Shown here one piece after another: positions 25,119 to 33,831 of a stretch of DNA of 64,000 nucleotides (within the stretch, counting starts at the first letter, position 1; each line of letters starts with the position of its first letter). This DNA is from Halogranum rubrum (GTDB lineage: Archaea; Halobacteriota; Halobacteria; Halobacteriales; Haloferacaceae): assembly GCF_900114455.1 (NCBI RefSeq), contig NZ_FOTC01000001.1, positions 1,141,058 through 1,205,057 on the forward strand, written 5' to 3'. The notes beneath the pieces were generated by a model, which saw nothing but the letters and a program-made list of their open reading frames with translations, did not search any database and was not told the DNA's origin. Both the position numbers and the translations under genes were made by a program.

Positions 25119-25964
25119 ATGAACGACCTCGGGACACCCGTCTTGGACAACCACATCCACCTCGACCGGGAGAATCAGGGCATCGAGGCGGTCAAGGATT
25201 TCCACCGCGTCGGCGGGACGCATCTCCTCCTCGTCAACAAGCCGTCGTGGCACCTCGACGTCGAAGCCGAGACGGGCGAGGACTTTCGAGCGGTCTTCGA
25301 GGAGACTATCGCGCTGGCCGAGGAGGCGACCGAGATTCTTCGGGGGCGCGCGTGGCCCGTCCTCGGTGTCCATCCCGGACTCGTCACTCGACTCACCGAC
25401 GAGCGAGGGTTCGAGCCACACGAAGCACGCGACCTGATGCAGGCAGGGCTGTCCGTCGCCGCCGAGTACGTCCGTGACGGACGTGCGCTGGCGCTCAAAT
25501 CTGGACGTCCGCACTACGACGTCACCGACGCCGTCTGGGAGGCGTCGAACGACGTGCTTCGCCACGGGCTGGACCTCGCCGCCGACTGCGACTGCGCGCT
25601 CCAACTCCACACCGAGACGACCCAAGACCTCTCGGACGTCGCCGAGTGGGCGGCCGAACGCGACGTTCCGCGCGAGCGGGTCGTCAAACACTACGCGACC
25701 GGTCGGTTGGTCGGGGGAACACCGAGTGTGATGAGCGAGAAGGAGTACATCGAGGTAGCTATCGAAGAGGACGAACCGTTCTTGATGGAGACGGACTTCG
25801 TCGACGACGCCGACCGGCCGGGAGCGGTGCTCGGACCGAAGACGGTTCCGCGTCGCGTCCAGTGGTTACTCGACGACGGACACGAAGACGCGGTGACGGT
25901 TGCTCACGTCGAGACACCCGAGCACGTCTATGGAGTCGATACAGTCGGTACGTTAGGTAGTTAA
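25119..25964 (+). CDS. TatD-related metal-dependent hydrolase
   Basis: The 281-residue protein has the amidohydrolase/TatD landmarks: VLDNHIHLDRENQG at the N-terminus (HxH), the WPVLGVHPGLVTRL segment, CALQLHTETTQ, VVKHYATGRL and FLMETDFVDDADRP near the C-terminus (the acidic metal ligand). This is the archaeal TatD-like branch, which differs from bacterial 3'-exonuclease TatD. A nuclease or hydrolase role is inferred and the substrate is unknown. ATG 25119 is supported by a TATA-like GTTTTTGTG at about 25089-25097; the frame upstream of it has poor codon bias. Confidence 0.85.
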   Translation: MNDLGTPVLDNHIHLDRENQGIEAVKDFHRVGGTHLLLVNKPSWHLDVEAETGEDFRAVFEETIALAEEATEILRGRAWPVLGVHPGLVTRLTDERGFEPHEARDLMQAGLSVAAEYVRDGRALALKSGRPHYDVTDAVWEASNDVLRHGLDLAADCDCALQLHTETTQDLSDVAEWAAERDVPRERVVKHYATGRLVGGTPSVMSEKEYIEVAIEEDEPFLMETDFVDDADRPGAVLGPKTVPRRVQWLLDDGHEDAVTVAHVETPEHVYGVDTVGTLGS

Positions 25965-26023
25965 ACTGGCCGGTTTCTCAGCGATAGGAAAGGCATTTGA
26001 GTTCAGGTATTGTCGGTGGTGGT

Positions 26024-26605
26024 ATGAGCGAACCAGAGGAGACGTTCTATACAGAAGAACGCTGGCAGAACTGGTTGACCCGCGTCGAAGAAGAAGAACT
26101 CGACCCCGAGAACGAAGATTCCGCACGCCTGCTGCTCAACCTGCAGGACGACGCCGCCATCGCCGTGGCGAAGATTCTCTCGGCATACAACGAAGACCGC
26201 CTCTCCCAAGAGGAGGCCATCGAAGAACTCACCGAGGTCCGCGAAATCGTCCTCGCGGAAGTCGAGTTCGACGACGAGGAGAAACTCATGCTCATCGACG
26301 GCGTCCAGACCAGTCTCGTCTGTGTCTTCTACGCCGCCGAAGAGTACATCGCCGCCGGCCCGACCGAAGAGGCCAGCGTCGACGAGTACGTGCAGGCCGC
26401 CGCCGACGCCGAAGCAGCAGAGGACCTCGACGCCGCACTCGGTTATCTCGTGCAAGCCGGGACGCGCATCATCGACGGCGAGGAACTCGACATGGCGCTC
26501 GTCGAAGATATCGAGTACGGACTCGTCTCCGAGTGGGTCAACGGACTCGACTCGCTCCAGAGCGCCCTGAGCGACCCGGAAGTCGTCGAAGAAGACGGCG
26601 AATAA
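26024..26605 (+). CDS. DUF2150 family protein
   Basis: A 193-residue highly acidic, all-helical protein matching DUF2150, a family found in haloarchaea and methanogens without known function. Typical segments are WQNWLTRVEEEELDPENEDS, LLNLQDDAAIAVAKILSAY, LMLIDGVQTSLVCVFYAAEE and a C-terminal EYGLVSEWVNGLDSLQSAL. No enzymatic motif or membrane segment is seen. The start is ATG 26024; GCATTTGAG about 27-34 nt upstream is a weak TATA candidate. It stands 67 nt before the pilin-like surface protein gene, which has a separate promoter. Confidence 0.88.
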   Translation: MSEPEETFYTEERWQNWLTRVEEEELDPENEDSARLLLNLQDDAAIAVAKILSAYNEDRLSQEEAIEELTEVREIVLAEVEFDDEEKLMLIDGVQTSLVCVFYAAEEYIAAGPTEEASVDEYVQAAADAEAAEDLDAALGYLVQAGTRIIDGEELDMALVEDIEYGLVSEWVNGLDSLQSALSDPEVVEEDGE

Positions 26606-26672
26606 CCAACTCTGGTTGAGAGTCTGTTTGGCGAGCAAGTCTTTTCTACCATACTCTCGATTGAAGTAGTCA

Positions 26673-28541
26673 ATGGGCTTTCGCGGAGACGACCGTGGTG
26701 TGACCGTCCAAATCGGAGCGGTGCTCCTGTTTGGGATGTTGATCATCTCGATGTCGATGTATCAGGCGACGGTCGTCCCCAGTGAGAACGAGCAAGTCGA
26801 GTACCAACACAACCAGCAGGTGCAAGCCGACATGCAGTCGGTGCGTGCTGAAGTCGCGTCTGTCAGTGAGTCGGGGGTGACACAGTCCGTCCCCGTCAGA
26901 TTGGGTACTGCCTATCCCAGTCGGGCTCTATTCGTCAACCCGCCAACTCCCAGTGGAACGGTCCGAACCGTTCCAACAGAACAGATAGCGATTCGGAACG
27001 CGAGAGCACTCGACGACGAGACGGACGACTACTGGACCGGCAGTGAGACGAAGTCGTTTGCCACCGCACGCCTCAGCTACGAACCGAACTACTACCTCTA
27101 TCAGAGCGCACCGACGACGGTGTACGAGAACGGCGTCTTGTACAACGAGTTCTCCGAGACGACTCGTGTCCCGCAATCGGGGCAGTCCATCGTCGACGGG
27201 CGTCGAATCACCCTCGTCACGCTCGGCGGCGAACTCTCACGGGCACAGACCGGGACCTACTCTATCGACGTTCGCCCTGTGAGCGTCTCGAAGCAGTCCG
27301 TCACGGTGACCGACGAAGACGGTCAGCTCTCGGTAGTCGTCGCGTCGAGACTCGACCCGAGCGTGTGGCGCGACACACTTCTCGCCGACGAGTACGACGG
27401 GAGCGACAGCGACTCAGACAAGTACGTCGCCGCAGTCAACCCTGGACCGGAACCCGAGACGGTCGAAATCGTCTTCGAGGACGGCGTCGAATACGACCTC
27501 CGTCTCGCGCGAGTCGGTGTCGGAACCGATGTCTCGGAGGCGACGCCGACCTACCTGACGAGAATCGACGGAGGGGGCGACATCGTCCCCGAAGGGACGG
27601 AGCGACGCCTCACCGCCGAGGTTCGAGACGAGTTCAACAACCCCGTGAGTGGGCAAGTCGTGAACGCTTCGGTGACGAACGGGCCGGGGTCGGTCACGCC
27701 AACGGAGACGAGCGATAGCGACGGCGAAGTAGCTTTCCGGTACGTCGCCCCGACCGACGTCGACGACGCGCAGTCGGCGACGGTCACAGTCGAGTTCGGA
27801 GAGACACCAGACGCCGCCCGGCAAGTGACGTTCGACCTCTCGGTCAGCGACGCCGACTTGAGTGGCGGACAGACGAACGACGGGTCTGCCCCGTCGCCGT
27901 CGGTCAGACTCGACGACCACACCGGTCTGAACGGGAACGACCTTCGGTACATCCTCTCGTACGACGTCGAGAACGTAAACGAGTCCTTCGAACGCGTCGA
28001 AGCGCGCTTCGAGAGTACGACCACCAGCGCGAAGGGCACTCGAACCAGCGACGAATCGCGAGAGGGTTTCATCTACACCAACAGCTATGGCGCAGGCACA
28101 CCGCACGACATCGAACTGAGAGTGATTTATCGGAACGGAGACGGGGAGGAGTACGTCGCGGCGACGCGCTCTATCAGCGACACCGCAGACACCGAGAACT
28201 GGGGGAGGAACGACGACCTTTCGGTCGGTTCGAGTCCGCAAATCGACTCGCTAGACATCAAGGACGACAGTAATCAACAGAACAACAAAGTCCGCTACAA
28301 ATTCGGCTACGAGATATCGGGTCAGAACTTCGACCACGTGGAAATTGCCGTTCTGAGTAAAACGGGCGACGGTCCGGCAATTGTCACGACATCGCCCGAC
28401 TTCAGCCGAAACAACCTCCCCGTCAACGGCGGATTCGGCGCTGGCAACGAGTACAAAGTCGCTTTGCTCGTCTACGACACCGATGGAGTAGTCGTCGATA
28501 GCCGAATTATCACCGACACCGCAGATGGCACGGACCCGTAA
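26673..28541 (+). CDS. Large type IV pilin-like surface protein with Ig-like and duplicated C-terminal domains
   Basis: Residues 1-35 look like an archaeal class III (pilin) signal: a charged start with GDDRG, then the hydrophobic VTVQIGAVLLFGMLIISMSM, as in PibD-processed pilins. The rest (622 in total) is predicted extracellular beta sandwich. A bacterial-Ig (Big-1-like) domain is seen near 300-395 (EGTERRLTAEVRDEFNNPVS ... DSDGEVAFRYVAPTD). Two C-terminal modules of about 100 residues then repeat one another (LRYILSYDVENVNESFERVE versus VRYKFGYEISGQNFDHVEIA; endings ISDTADT versus ITDTADG). The last module has lower GC than the rest of the gene. It is probably an adhesin or a minor pilin. 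ATG 26673 has TATA-like CTTTTCTAC 27 nt upstream. Confidence 0.8.
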   Translation: MGFRGDDRGVTVQIGAVLLFGMLIISMSMYQATVVPSENEQVEYQHNQQVQADMQSVRAEVASVSESGVTQSVPVRLGTAYPSRALFVNPPTPSGTVRTVPTEQIAIRNARALDDETDDYWTGSETKSFATARLSYEPNYYLYQSAPTTVYENGVLYNEFSETTRVPQSGQSIVDGRRITLVTLGGELSRAQTGTYSIDVRPVSVSKQSVTVTDEDGQLSVVVASRLDPSVWRDTLLADEYDGSDSDSDKYVAAVNPGPEPETVEIVFEDGVEYDLRLARVGVGTDVSEATPTYLTRIDGGGDIVPEGTERRLTAEVRDEFNNPVSGQVVNASVTNGPGSVTPTETSDSDGEVAFRYVAPTDVDDAQSATVTVEFGETPDAARQVTFDLSVSDADLSGGQTNDGSAPSPSVRLDDHTGLNGNDLRYILSYDVENVNESFERVEARFESTTTSAKGTRTSDESREGFIYTNSYGAGTPHDIELRVIYRNGDGEEYVAATRSISDTADTENWGRNDDLSVGSSPQIDSLDIKDDSNQQNNKVRYKFGYEISGQNFDHVEIAVLSKTGDGPAIVTTSPDFSRNNLPVNGGFGAGNEYKVALLVYDTDGVVVDSRIITDTADGTDP

Positions 28542-28604
28542 ATTCGACAGTCGACGAAATACCTATCGACAAAACCTTATAGCGTCTAACTTTAACGGAT
28601 ACTC

Positions 28605-29942
28605 ATGACAGCCGTCGGCATCGACGCCATCGAGATTTGGACTGGAAAGCTCAAACTGGACCTTCCGAACACGTTCGCCGAGAAGAAAGGCGAAGACCCC
28701 GAGAAGTATCGCAAAGGTCTCGGCCTAGAGAACTCGTCGTTCCCCGACGTCTACGAGGACATCGTCACGATGGGTGCGAACGCGGCGAAGCGCCTGATGG
28801 AGCGAAAGGGGCTGACGCCGGAGGATATCGGCCGTATCGACGTCGCCACCGAGTCGTCGTTCGACAACTCCAAGCCCGTCTCGACGTACATCGCGGGGTG
28901 TCTCGAACAAGTGTTCGACGAGAACTTCCACCACGCCAACAAAGGCGAGCGAAAGTTCGCCTGTGTCGCCGGCACGCAGTCTATCGACGACGCCTACAAC
29001 TGGATCAAGGCGGGTCGCCACCGCGGACGTGCGGCGCTCGTCATCGCAACCGACACGGCGCTCTACGAGCGTGGTGACCCGGGTGAGGCGACGCAGGGGG
29101 CCGGTGCCGTCGCGATGCTCATCTCCGAAGAACCGAGTGTCGTCGAACTCTCGACGGAACAGGGCTACGGCAGCGCCGACGAGACAGACTTCCTGAAACC
29201 GAACCAGCAGTTCCCGAGCGTCGACGGCAAGCGCTCGATGCAGGTCTATCTCGCACGGATGCGCGAGGCACTGGAGGACTTCGAGAGCGTCGCGGGTCGG
29301 ACCCACCCCGACGACTTCGAGTACATCCCGTTCCACACGCCGTTCCCCGGCATGGTCCGGAAGGCCGGTCTGCTCGGCTACCGCCACATGATTCGCGACA
29401 CCGAGTTCGAAGACGAACTCGAAGACGAAATCGGTCGTCAGCCCCGCGAGGCGGAGTACGACGACTGGGACAGCTACGAGGAGGCGCTCCGTGCCTACAT
29501 GGACGACCTCAAAGAGACCGAGGAGTACCAAGACTGGTACGGCCGCGTCATCGACCCGACGCTCTCGCTCGCCCGAGAGGTCGGCAACTGGTACACCGGT
29601 TCTGTCCACGTCGCTCGAACCAGCGCACTGAAGCACGCCGCTGAGACGGGAGAAGAGCTTACTGGTGACCGACTCCTCGTTGGCTCCTACGGCTCCGGTG
29701 CCCAGGCGGAGATTCACGCGGAGACCGTCCGAGAGGGCTGGAAAGAAGAGATGGACGAGCTCAACATCGACGAACAACTCGACGACCGGTACGACATGTC
29801 GTTCGACGAGTACGAACTCATCCACGACGTCCACGACCACGAGAAAGAGACGGACGTCGAGGAGTTCACGCGACCGGTCGGCGAGTTCACCTTTACTGGC
29901 TGGGGTCGGATGAACGAGCGCAAGTACGAGTACGTCGAGTAA
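28605..29942 (+). CDS. hmgB: Hydroxymethylglutaryl-CoA synthase
   Basis: HMG-CoA synthase condenses acetyl-CoA and acetoacetyl-CoA in the mevalonate route to archaeal isoprenoid lipids. The thiolase-fold landmarks are VGIDAIEIWTGKLKLDLP, DIGRIDVATESSFDNSKPVS, and KFACVAGTQSIDDAYNWI, which contains the catalytic Cys. Further conserved segments are EDFEYIPFHTPFPGMVRKA, with the active-site His, and LLVGSYGSGAQAE. At 445 residues it matches haloarchaeal orthologues, which are resistant-type cytosolic enzymes. A good TATA box (CCTTATAGC, 28575-28583) is centred 26 nt before ATG 28605, so the mRNA is leaderless. It is monocistronic as far as can be seen. Confidence 0.97.
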   Translation: MTAVGIDAIEIWTGKLKLDLPNTFAEKKGEDPEKYRKGLGLENSSFPDVYEDIVTMGANAAKRLMERKGLTPEDIGRIDVATESSFDNSKPVSTYIAGCLEQVFDENFHHANKGERKFACVAGTQSIDDAYNWIKAGRHRGRAALVIATDTALYERGDPGEATQGAGAVAMLISEEPSVVELSTEQGYGSADETDFLKPNQQFPSVDGKRSMQVYLARMREALEDFESVAGRTHPDDFEYIPFHTPFPGMVRKAGLLGYRHMIRDTEFEDELEDEIGRQPREAEYDDWDSYEEALRAYMDDLKETEEYQDWYGRVIDPTLSLAREVGNWYTGSVHVARTSALKHAAETGEELTGDRLLVGSYGSGAQAEIHAETVREGWKEEMDELNIDEQLDDRYDMSFDEYELIHDVHDHEKETDVEEFTRPVGEFTFTGWGRMNERKYEYVE

Positions 29943-30097
29943 CCGAGTGACCGGGTGACCAGGTAGTCGACGTCGAAGGCTCTCGAATACTTCTGTCTCG
30001 CCTGTCTCACTCTTACGCTGCGCGGTAACTTCACTCGCTGAAAACATTCACAGTCTTTAGTGTCGTTCCGCCCTTCGTCTCTCGTGGGTTCGACACC

Positions 30098-30340
30098 ATG
30101 TCTTCCGAAAACGACTTCGAGAGTGGCGATGACGCAACGGGCCTCGCAACTATCACGCGAGACGCACTCGGTGAGTGGCAACTCTGGCTCACAGCGCTCG
30201 GAGCGATAGCCGTCGCGGCGTACGCTTTCACTGTTGGAACCAACGTGCCGAACGGATACGTTCCGTTCTTCGGAGTCCTCGGGGTGCTCGCGACCCTCTA
30301 CGGGTTCCACGACATGCAGACGACGCCCGACCTCACGTAA
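30098..30340 (+). CDS. Small two-helix membrane protein
   Basis: An 80-residue protein with an acidic cytoplasmic N-terminus (MSSENDFESGDDATGLATIT) and two transmembrane helices (LWLTALGAIAVAAYAFTVGT; YVPFFGVLGVLATLYGFHDM). Such small hypothetical membrane proteins are common in haloarchaea; I do not recognise a named family. Codon bias is good. The nearest TATA-like element (CTTTAGTG, about 30055-30062) is 40 nt upstream, implying a short leader. It is convergent with the winged-helix regulator gene at 30402. Confidence 0.65.
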   Translation: MSSENDFESGDDATGLATITRDALGEWQLWLTALGAIAVAAYAFTVGTNVPNGYVPFFGVLGVLATLYGFHDMQTTPDLT

Positions 30341-30401
30341 TCGCTCACGCGGATACGACGGCGACAGCCTCGATAACATCTCGAGCTCCCGTTCGCTCGA
30401 A

Positions 30402-30749
30402 TCACCGACGCTCGGAGTCGTCGGCTTCGTCGACGGTATCGACGACGTTGCGTCTCACGCGGAGGTCGACCGTAAACGACCCGTCGTCGACGCCGACGCA
30501 GACTTCCTCCAGACGACACTCGTAGGTCTTGTAGTGGTTCCCGTCGGCGTCGTACTCGGTTCGCTCTTTCAACAGGTCGTACGCCTGTAGCTCGTCGAGT
30601 CGCCGATAGACGGTCGGCTGTGAGGACTGACAGCGGTCACTCAGTGCGTCTGCCGACAGCGCCTCGACGCTGGTCAGTGCGAGAATCGTCCGAGCGAGTT
30701 CGTCGCCGAGAAGTTCGAACAGCGTCCCTGCCTCCCACTCGTCGGTCAC
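30402..30749 (-). CDS. Winged helix-turn-helix transcriptional regulator
   Basis: A 115-residue ArsR-like winged helix protein: EWEAGTLFELLGDELARTIL, the recognition region ALSDRCQSSQPTVYRRLDEL, then the wing KERTEYDADGNHYKTYECRL. The frame is open upstream to 30830, but a strong TATA box TTTTAACC (minus strand, about 30774-30781) is centred 27-28 nt before GTG 30749, so I start there and expect a leaderless mRNA. There is no obvious ligand-binding domain, so it is a minimal regulator. It is divergent from a two-helix membrane protein gene and could control it. Confidence 0.85.
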   Translation of the reverse strand: MTDEWEAGTLFELLGDELARTILALTSVEALSADALSDRCQSSQPTVYRRLDELQAYDLLKERTEYDADGNHYKTYECRLEEVCVGVDDGSFTVDLRVRRNVVDTVDEADDSERR

Positions 30750-30931
30750 AGATAGAGACACACGAGAACACTGGTTAAAACGTTCGCCGACCGAAGAGAC
30801 GAAGAGAGAACAACGCCGGGTCGCGTTCACGTGCGTCTCTCTGGTAGGCAGAGCACTGTCGCGGAGGTGGCTTCAGTCTCTGCAGATTGGCTGTTCGTTT
30901 AACACGGTGACGCTACAATCTGTCATCGACG

Positions 30932-31273
30932 ATGAGTCACTCTACGGTCCAGCGTCCGACTACCGGGACGTCGTCCGAGAACTCGACGTCTTCAGGAGGA
31001 GTCGTCGACACGGTACGGCACAGAGTCGGTCGAACAGCCGCCTCTCATCCGGTCGCGATGCGACTGCTGTACGCGGAGGTAGCGTTGCTCGTGCTCGGGG
31101 TGGGCCTCGGCATCACCGACGCGGGGTCGAAAGCGACTGCGACGTCGCTGACCGACGTCTTCGCGACACTCTCGTTCGTCACGGCGATGATACTCGTCGT
31201 CGCTGCCGCCGTCGGCGCGGTGGGGGTCGGCCTGCTCGAAGGGTACCGAACCCTCGATGGCCGGGGAGAGTGA
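30932..31273 (+). CDS. Small membrane protein
   Basis: A 113-residue protein with a Ser/Thr-rich hydrophilic N-terminus (about 40 residues) and two transmembrane helices (LYAEVALLVLGVGLGITDAG; TLSFVTAMILVVAAAVGAVG). No known family recognised. ATG 30932 is preceded at about -32 by TTTAAC, a plausible TATA element. It is divergent from the winged-helix regulator, with a 182-nt gap holding both promoters, and ends before the strong hairpin at 31360-31388. Confidence 0.65.
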   Translation: MSHSTVQRPTTGTSSENSTSSGGVVDTVRHRVGRTAASHPVAMRLLYAEVALLVLGVGLGITDAGSKATATSLTDVFATLSFVTAMILVVAAAVGAVGVGLLEGYRTLDGRGE

Positions 31274-31359
31274 GCTGTCCTCCGTCGTGTCACGTCGAAC
31301 CCCGTAACTGAATAGAAAGCGGTCGCGGCACGCGAACCGGAAAATATGATGTCCTCCGT

Positions 31360-31388
31360 GAGAGGCCGTCGTCTCGACGTGGCCTCTC
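31360..31388. terminator. Strong hairpin between convergent genes
   Basis: GAGAGGCC (31360-31367) pairs exactly with GGCCTCTC (31381-31388), and the loop contains a second pairing GTCG-TCT-CGAC. Together they form a near-continuous 12-bp stem with a 2-nt bulge. It lies between the convergent membrane protein and XRE genes. For minus-strand transcripts it is followed by an AT-rich ATCATATTTT (complement of 31341-31350), so it may end the XRE transcript. Archaeal termination mostly needs U tracts, so the hairpin may instead stabilise 3' ends. Confidence 0.45.
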
Positions 31389-31407
31389 GATGAACGGCCA
31401 CAGCCAC

Positions 31408-32115
31408 CTACGGCAGTTTCCGCAAGTCGTCCAACATCTCGTCTAAGTCGCGCGTCGAGACGGCGAGCGAGAAGCCGTCGATGGTCGCGAGCGCAGGCGC
31501 GTGGTCCCACAGGTCCTCTTCGGTGACGCCGTGGAGGACGACGGCGTTCGGCGTCGGTTTGACGACGCGCATGGCGACCAACGGCGACTCGCCGCGCGTG
31601 ACACCCGTGAAGATGAGCGCGCGGTTCGTACTCTGTCCGTAGAGGCGGTAGAACTCGTCACTGGAGAGGCGCGTAATCGCCTCGATACTGTTGATGACGG
31701 TGTGACCGCTGACGTGGTCGTGGTCACCGGAGACGAGTTCGGTCGCGTCCATCGCCTCGTAGAGACGGTCCAGCGAGACGCTCGTCGGATACTCCCGCAG
31801 GTCGTGGACGATGTCGCTCTCGAACCCCGCCGAGAGGACGCGCGCGTACTGCCGGATTCGACCCCCGCCGCGCGACTCGTCGATGTCGAGGAGCGCGCCG
31901 ACCATCCGACTGACCACACCGATACCGGGGCTCTCGCGTCGACCGCTCTCGTAGTCGGAGATGACCGACGAGGACACGTCGAGTTGCTTCGCGAGTTCGG
32001 TCTGTGAGACGTCGAAGTCGGTGCGCCACTTGCGGAGCGTCGCACCGGGGTCGTCACTGAGGGTGATTTCACCGGCGATACGCTGGGCGAGGTCGTCTCG
32101 TGGCGCCGCTGTCAC
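31408..32115 (-). CDS. XRE-family helix-turn-helix transcriptional regulator
   Basis: A 235-residue protein with a Cro/C1-type helix-turn-helix at about 25-75 (TLRKWRTDFDVSQTELAKQL; DVSSSVISDYESGRRESPG). A C-terminal domain of about 150 residues with beta-rich blocks (STNRALIFTGVTRGESPLVA; NAVVLHGVTEEDLWDHA) is typical of the archaeal Cro-like regulators with a conserved sensor domain. Ligand and targets are unknown. The start is GTG 32115; the N-terminal MTAAPRDDLAQRIAGEITLS fits homologues of this group. It is divergent from the YdjM-like gene at 32284. Confidence 0.85.
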   Translation of the reverse strand: MTAAPRDDLAQRIAGEITLSDDPGATLRKWRTDFDVSQTELAKQLDVSSSVISDYESGRRESPGIGVVSRMVGALLDIDESRGGGRIRQYARVLSAGFESDIVHDLREYPTSVSLDRLYEAMDATELVSGDHDHVSGHTVINSIEAITRLSSDEFYRLYGQSTNRALIFTGVTRGESPLVAMRVVKPTPNAVVLHGVTEEDLWDHAPALATIDGFSLAVSTRDLDEMLDDLRKLP

Positions 32116-32283
32116 GCCGCGACGACCTCCGAGCGAAGAACGTGGTTCATGTCGTACTCCTCAGTCCAGTGATGCAAAAACACATCGAAACGGGGGTTCG
32201 ACAGGTGACGTACCACCTCGACCGTCTCTGGCGGCGACACGACCGAGGGAAGGGTTCAAATCCACCGGAACGAATGCCTGAGT

Positions 32284-32910
32284 ATGCCCTCCACCGTCGT
32301 CCACGTCGCACTCGCCGGACTGGTGGGAGTTGCCCTCCTCGGAGAGGAGTTCACCCCGCGGGCGCTCGGTGTCGTCCTCGTCGTCACCGCCGCTATCGAC
32401 TCGGACGCCTTCGTCGGCCTCGTCCTCCCCGGTGCACACCGGTCGCTGTTTCACACCCTCTTCTTCCCACTACTCTTGGGTCTCCTCGTCTTCGCCGACA
32501 GTCGTCGGGGACGCGTGTCGTACCTCCGCGACCGGTGGGGCGACCACGGCGTCCGTGTCGCGTGGGTGGCCATCGCCGGACTCACCTTCGGCGGCATCTT
32601 CCCGGACCTCTTTACGAACGGCGTCAACGCCTTCTACCCCTTCCACGACACGTTCTACCGCGTCAACGGCCACCTGCTCTTTTCGAGTCAACGCGGCCTC
32701 GTCCAGACGTTCATCGAGCTCACTCCCGAGACGCCGCGGCCGACGACGAGGACGCTCCACTACAGCACTGCCGTCGACCCGACGCCCGGGACGGAGCCGG
32801 AGAACGTCGAACGGCTCTTCCCGGTGGTGATGTCCGGGTGGCAACTGATGCTCGTCACCATCGGCGGGTTCGTGATGTCGTCGCGACTGTGGGAGTTCTA
32901 TCGTCGCTGA
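32284..32910 (+). CDS. Metal-dependent hydrolase, YdjM-like membrane protein
   Basis: A 208-residue membrane protein. N-terminal MPSTVVHVALAGLVG, DSDAF and HRSLFHTLFFPLLLG carry the His/Asp residues typical of the YdjM/LexA-regulated inner-membrane metal-dependent hydrolase family. GGIFPDLFTNGVNAFYPFHD gives a second set. About four or five transmembrane helices are present, with a soluble insert near 150-185. The enzymatic activity of the family is not established. The gene overlaps the 3' end of the convergent membrane protein gene at 32898 by 13 nt. Confidence 0.82.
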   Translation: MPSTVVHVALAGLVGVALLGEEFTPRALGVVLVVTAAIDSDAFVGLVLPGAHRSLFHTLFFPLLLGLLVFADSRRGRVSYLRDRWGDHGVRVAWVAIAGLTFGGIFPDLFTNGVNAFYPFHDTFYRVNGHLLFSSQRGLVQTFIELTPETPRPTTRTLHYSTAVDPTPGTEPENVERLFPVVMSGWQLMLVTIGGFVMSSRLWEFYRR

Positions 32911-33332
32911 ACAGTGCCCGAATCTCGGGAGACGAGTAGCCACGCGACACCGTAGAGGCCGGTGACGACGAGCAACAGGAGCACGTCGGCTGGAACCGCC
33001 GAGAGGGGATTCGCGCCGACGACGTAACCGACGAGCACGCCTGCGACGAGAAGCGGGATGGCGAGTCCTTGTACGGTGAGCAGAAACGACCAGAGTAGTC
33101 CGCACGGAATCTCGCGGCGACGACACCACACCGTCGCCGGGACGGTTGCGAGGAGTGGGAAGACGAGCAACCACGGCGGTGCTCCGGCGGGTGCGACGAA
33201 CGAGGTGAGCGCGTAGAACGGAGGGAACGTGACGAGGAAGACGGCGAGGTACTGCCACGCGTAGTCGACCAGTGCGTCGGTATCGTCGGCATCGGCGGTG
33301 TCGGGAGCGCGGTTCGGGTGGGTGGAGGGCAT
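32898..33332 (-). CDS. Hypothetical four-helix membrane protein
   Basis: This 144-residue protein has an acidic N-terminus with TADADDTDALVDY followed by about four hydrophobic helices (YLAVFLVTFPPFYALTSF; WLLVFPLLATVPATVW; LLWSFLLTVQGLAIPLLVAG; VLLLLVVTGLYGVAWLLV). There is no motif I recognise. Codon bias matches neighbours. It is convergent with, and overlaps by 13 nt, the YdjM-like gene. A similar four-helix gene follows upstream at 33367 on the same strand; the two share topology but not obvious sequence. Confidence 0.7.
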   Translation of the reverse strand: MPSTHPNRAPDTADADDTDALVDYAWQYLAVFLVTFPPFYALTSFVAPAGAPPWLLVFPLLATVPATVWCRRREIPCGLLWSFLLTVQGLAIPLLVAGVLVGYVVGANPLSAVPADVLLLLVVTGLYGVAWLLVSRDSGTVQRR

Positions 33333-33366
33333 CGTGTGCCGTCTCTCGCGGCGCTCTCTAAAGCGT

Positions 33367-33792
33367 TCAGGTCAGACCTCTGACTCTCGTTCTCGTCTCT
33401 GCCCACGTCTCGGGGTAGACGTGGCGGAACGCGAGCACGTGGATGCCGAGCACGAAGACTGCTCGGACGGACTCCGGAAACGAGACGGCGACGTCCTGCC
33501 ACACGAGGACGAAGAGGAGCGGAACCAAGAGAACTGCCAGTGCTATCTGAACCGCGAAGACGGTGACGAAGAACTCACCGAGCGGTGCGAGCGGCTTTCC
33601 CGCTCGAACGTGTCGCACGGCGAGCGGAACGGAGACGAGTCCAGTGAGTCCGTAGGTAACGAACTCTGTGATGGGGTCCGGCGGGAGTGCGACGGACGCG
33701 ACGACGGCGATGGGGACGAAGACGACGAACCCGTAACCGAGAGACGCGAGTGAATATCTGAGCAGACGGCGGAGGCGAGTTGGAGGGGCCAC
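33367..33792 (-). CDS. Hypothetical membrane protein
   Basis: A 141-residue protein from GTG 33792 with four hydrophobic segments (SLGYGFVVFVPIAVVASVAL; TEFVTYGLTGLVSVPLAV; GEFFVTVFAVQIALAVLLVP; VRAVFVLGIHVLAFRHVY). Basic residues at the start suggest an N-in topology. No family recognised. It is divergent from the GNAT gene at 33884; the 91-nt gap contains a well-matched inverted repeat (33832-33861). Confidence 0.7.
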   Translation of the reverse strand: MAPPTRLRRLLRYSLASLGYGFVVFVPIAVVASVALPPDPITEFVTYGLTGLVSVPLAVRHVRAGKPLAPLGEFFVTVFAVQIALAVLLVPLLFVLVWQDVAVSFPESVRAVFVLGIHVLAFRHVYPETWAETRTRVRGLT

Positions 33793-33831
33793 GAACGTGC
33801 TTCAAACCACACACTGGTGACAGTTTCGCTC

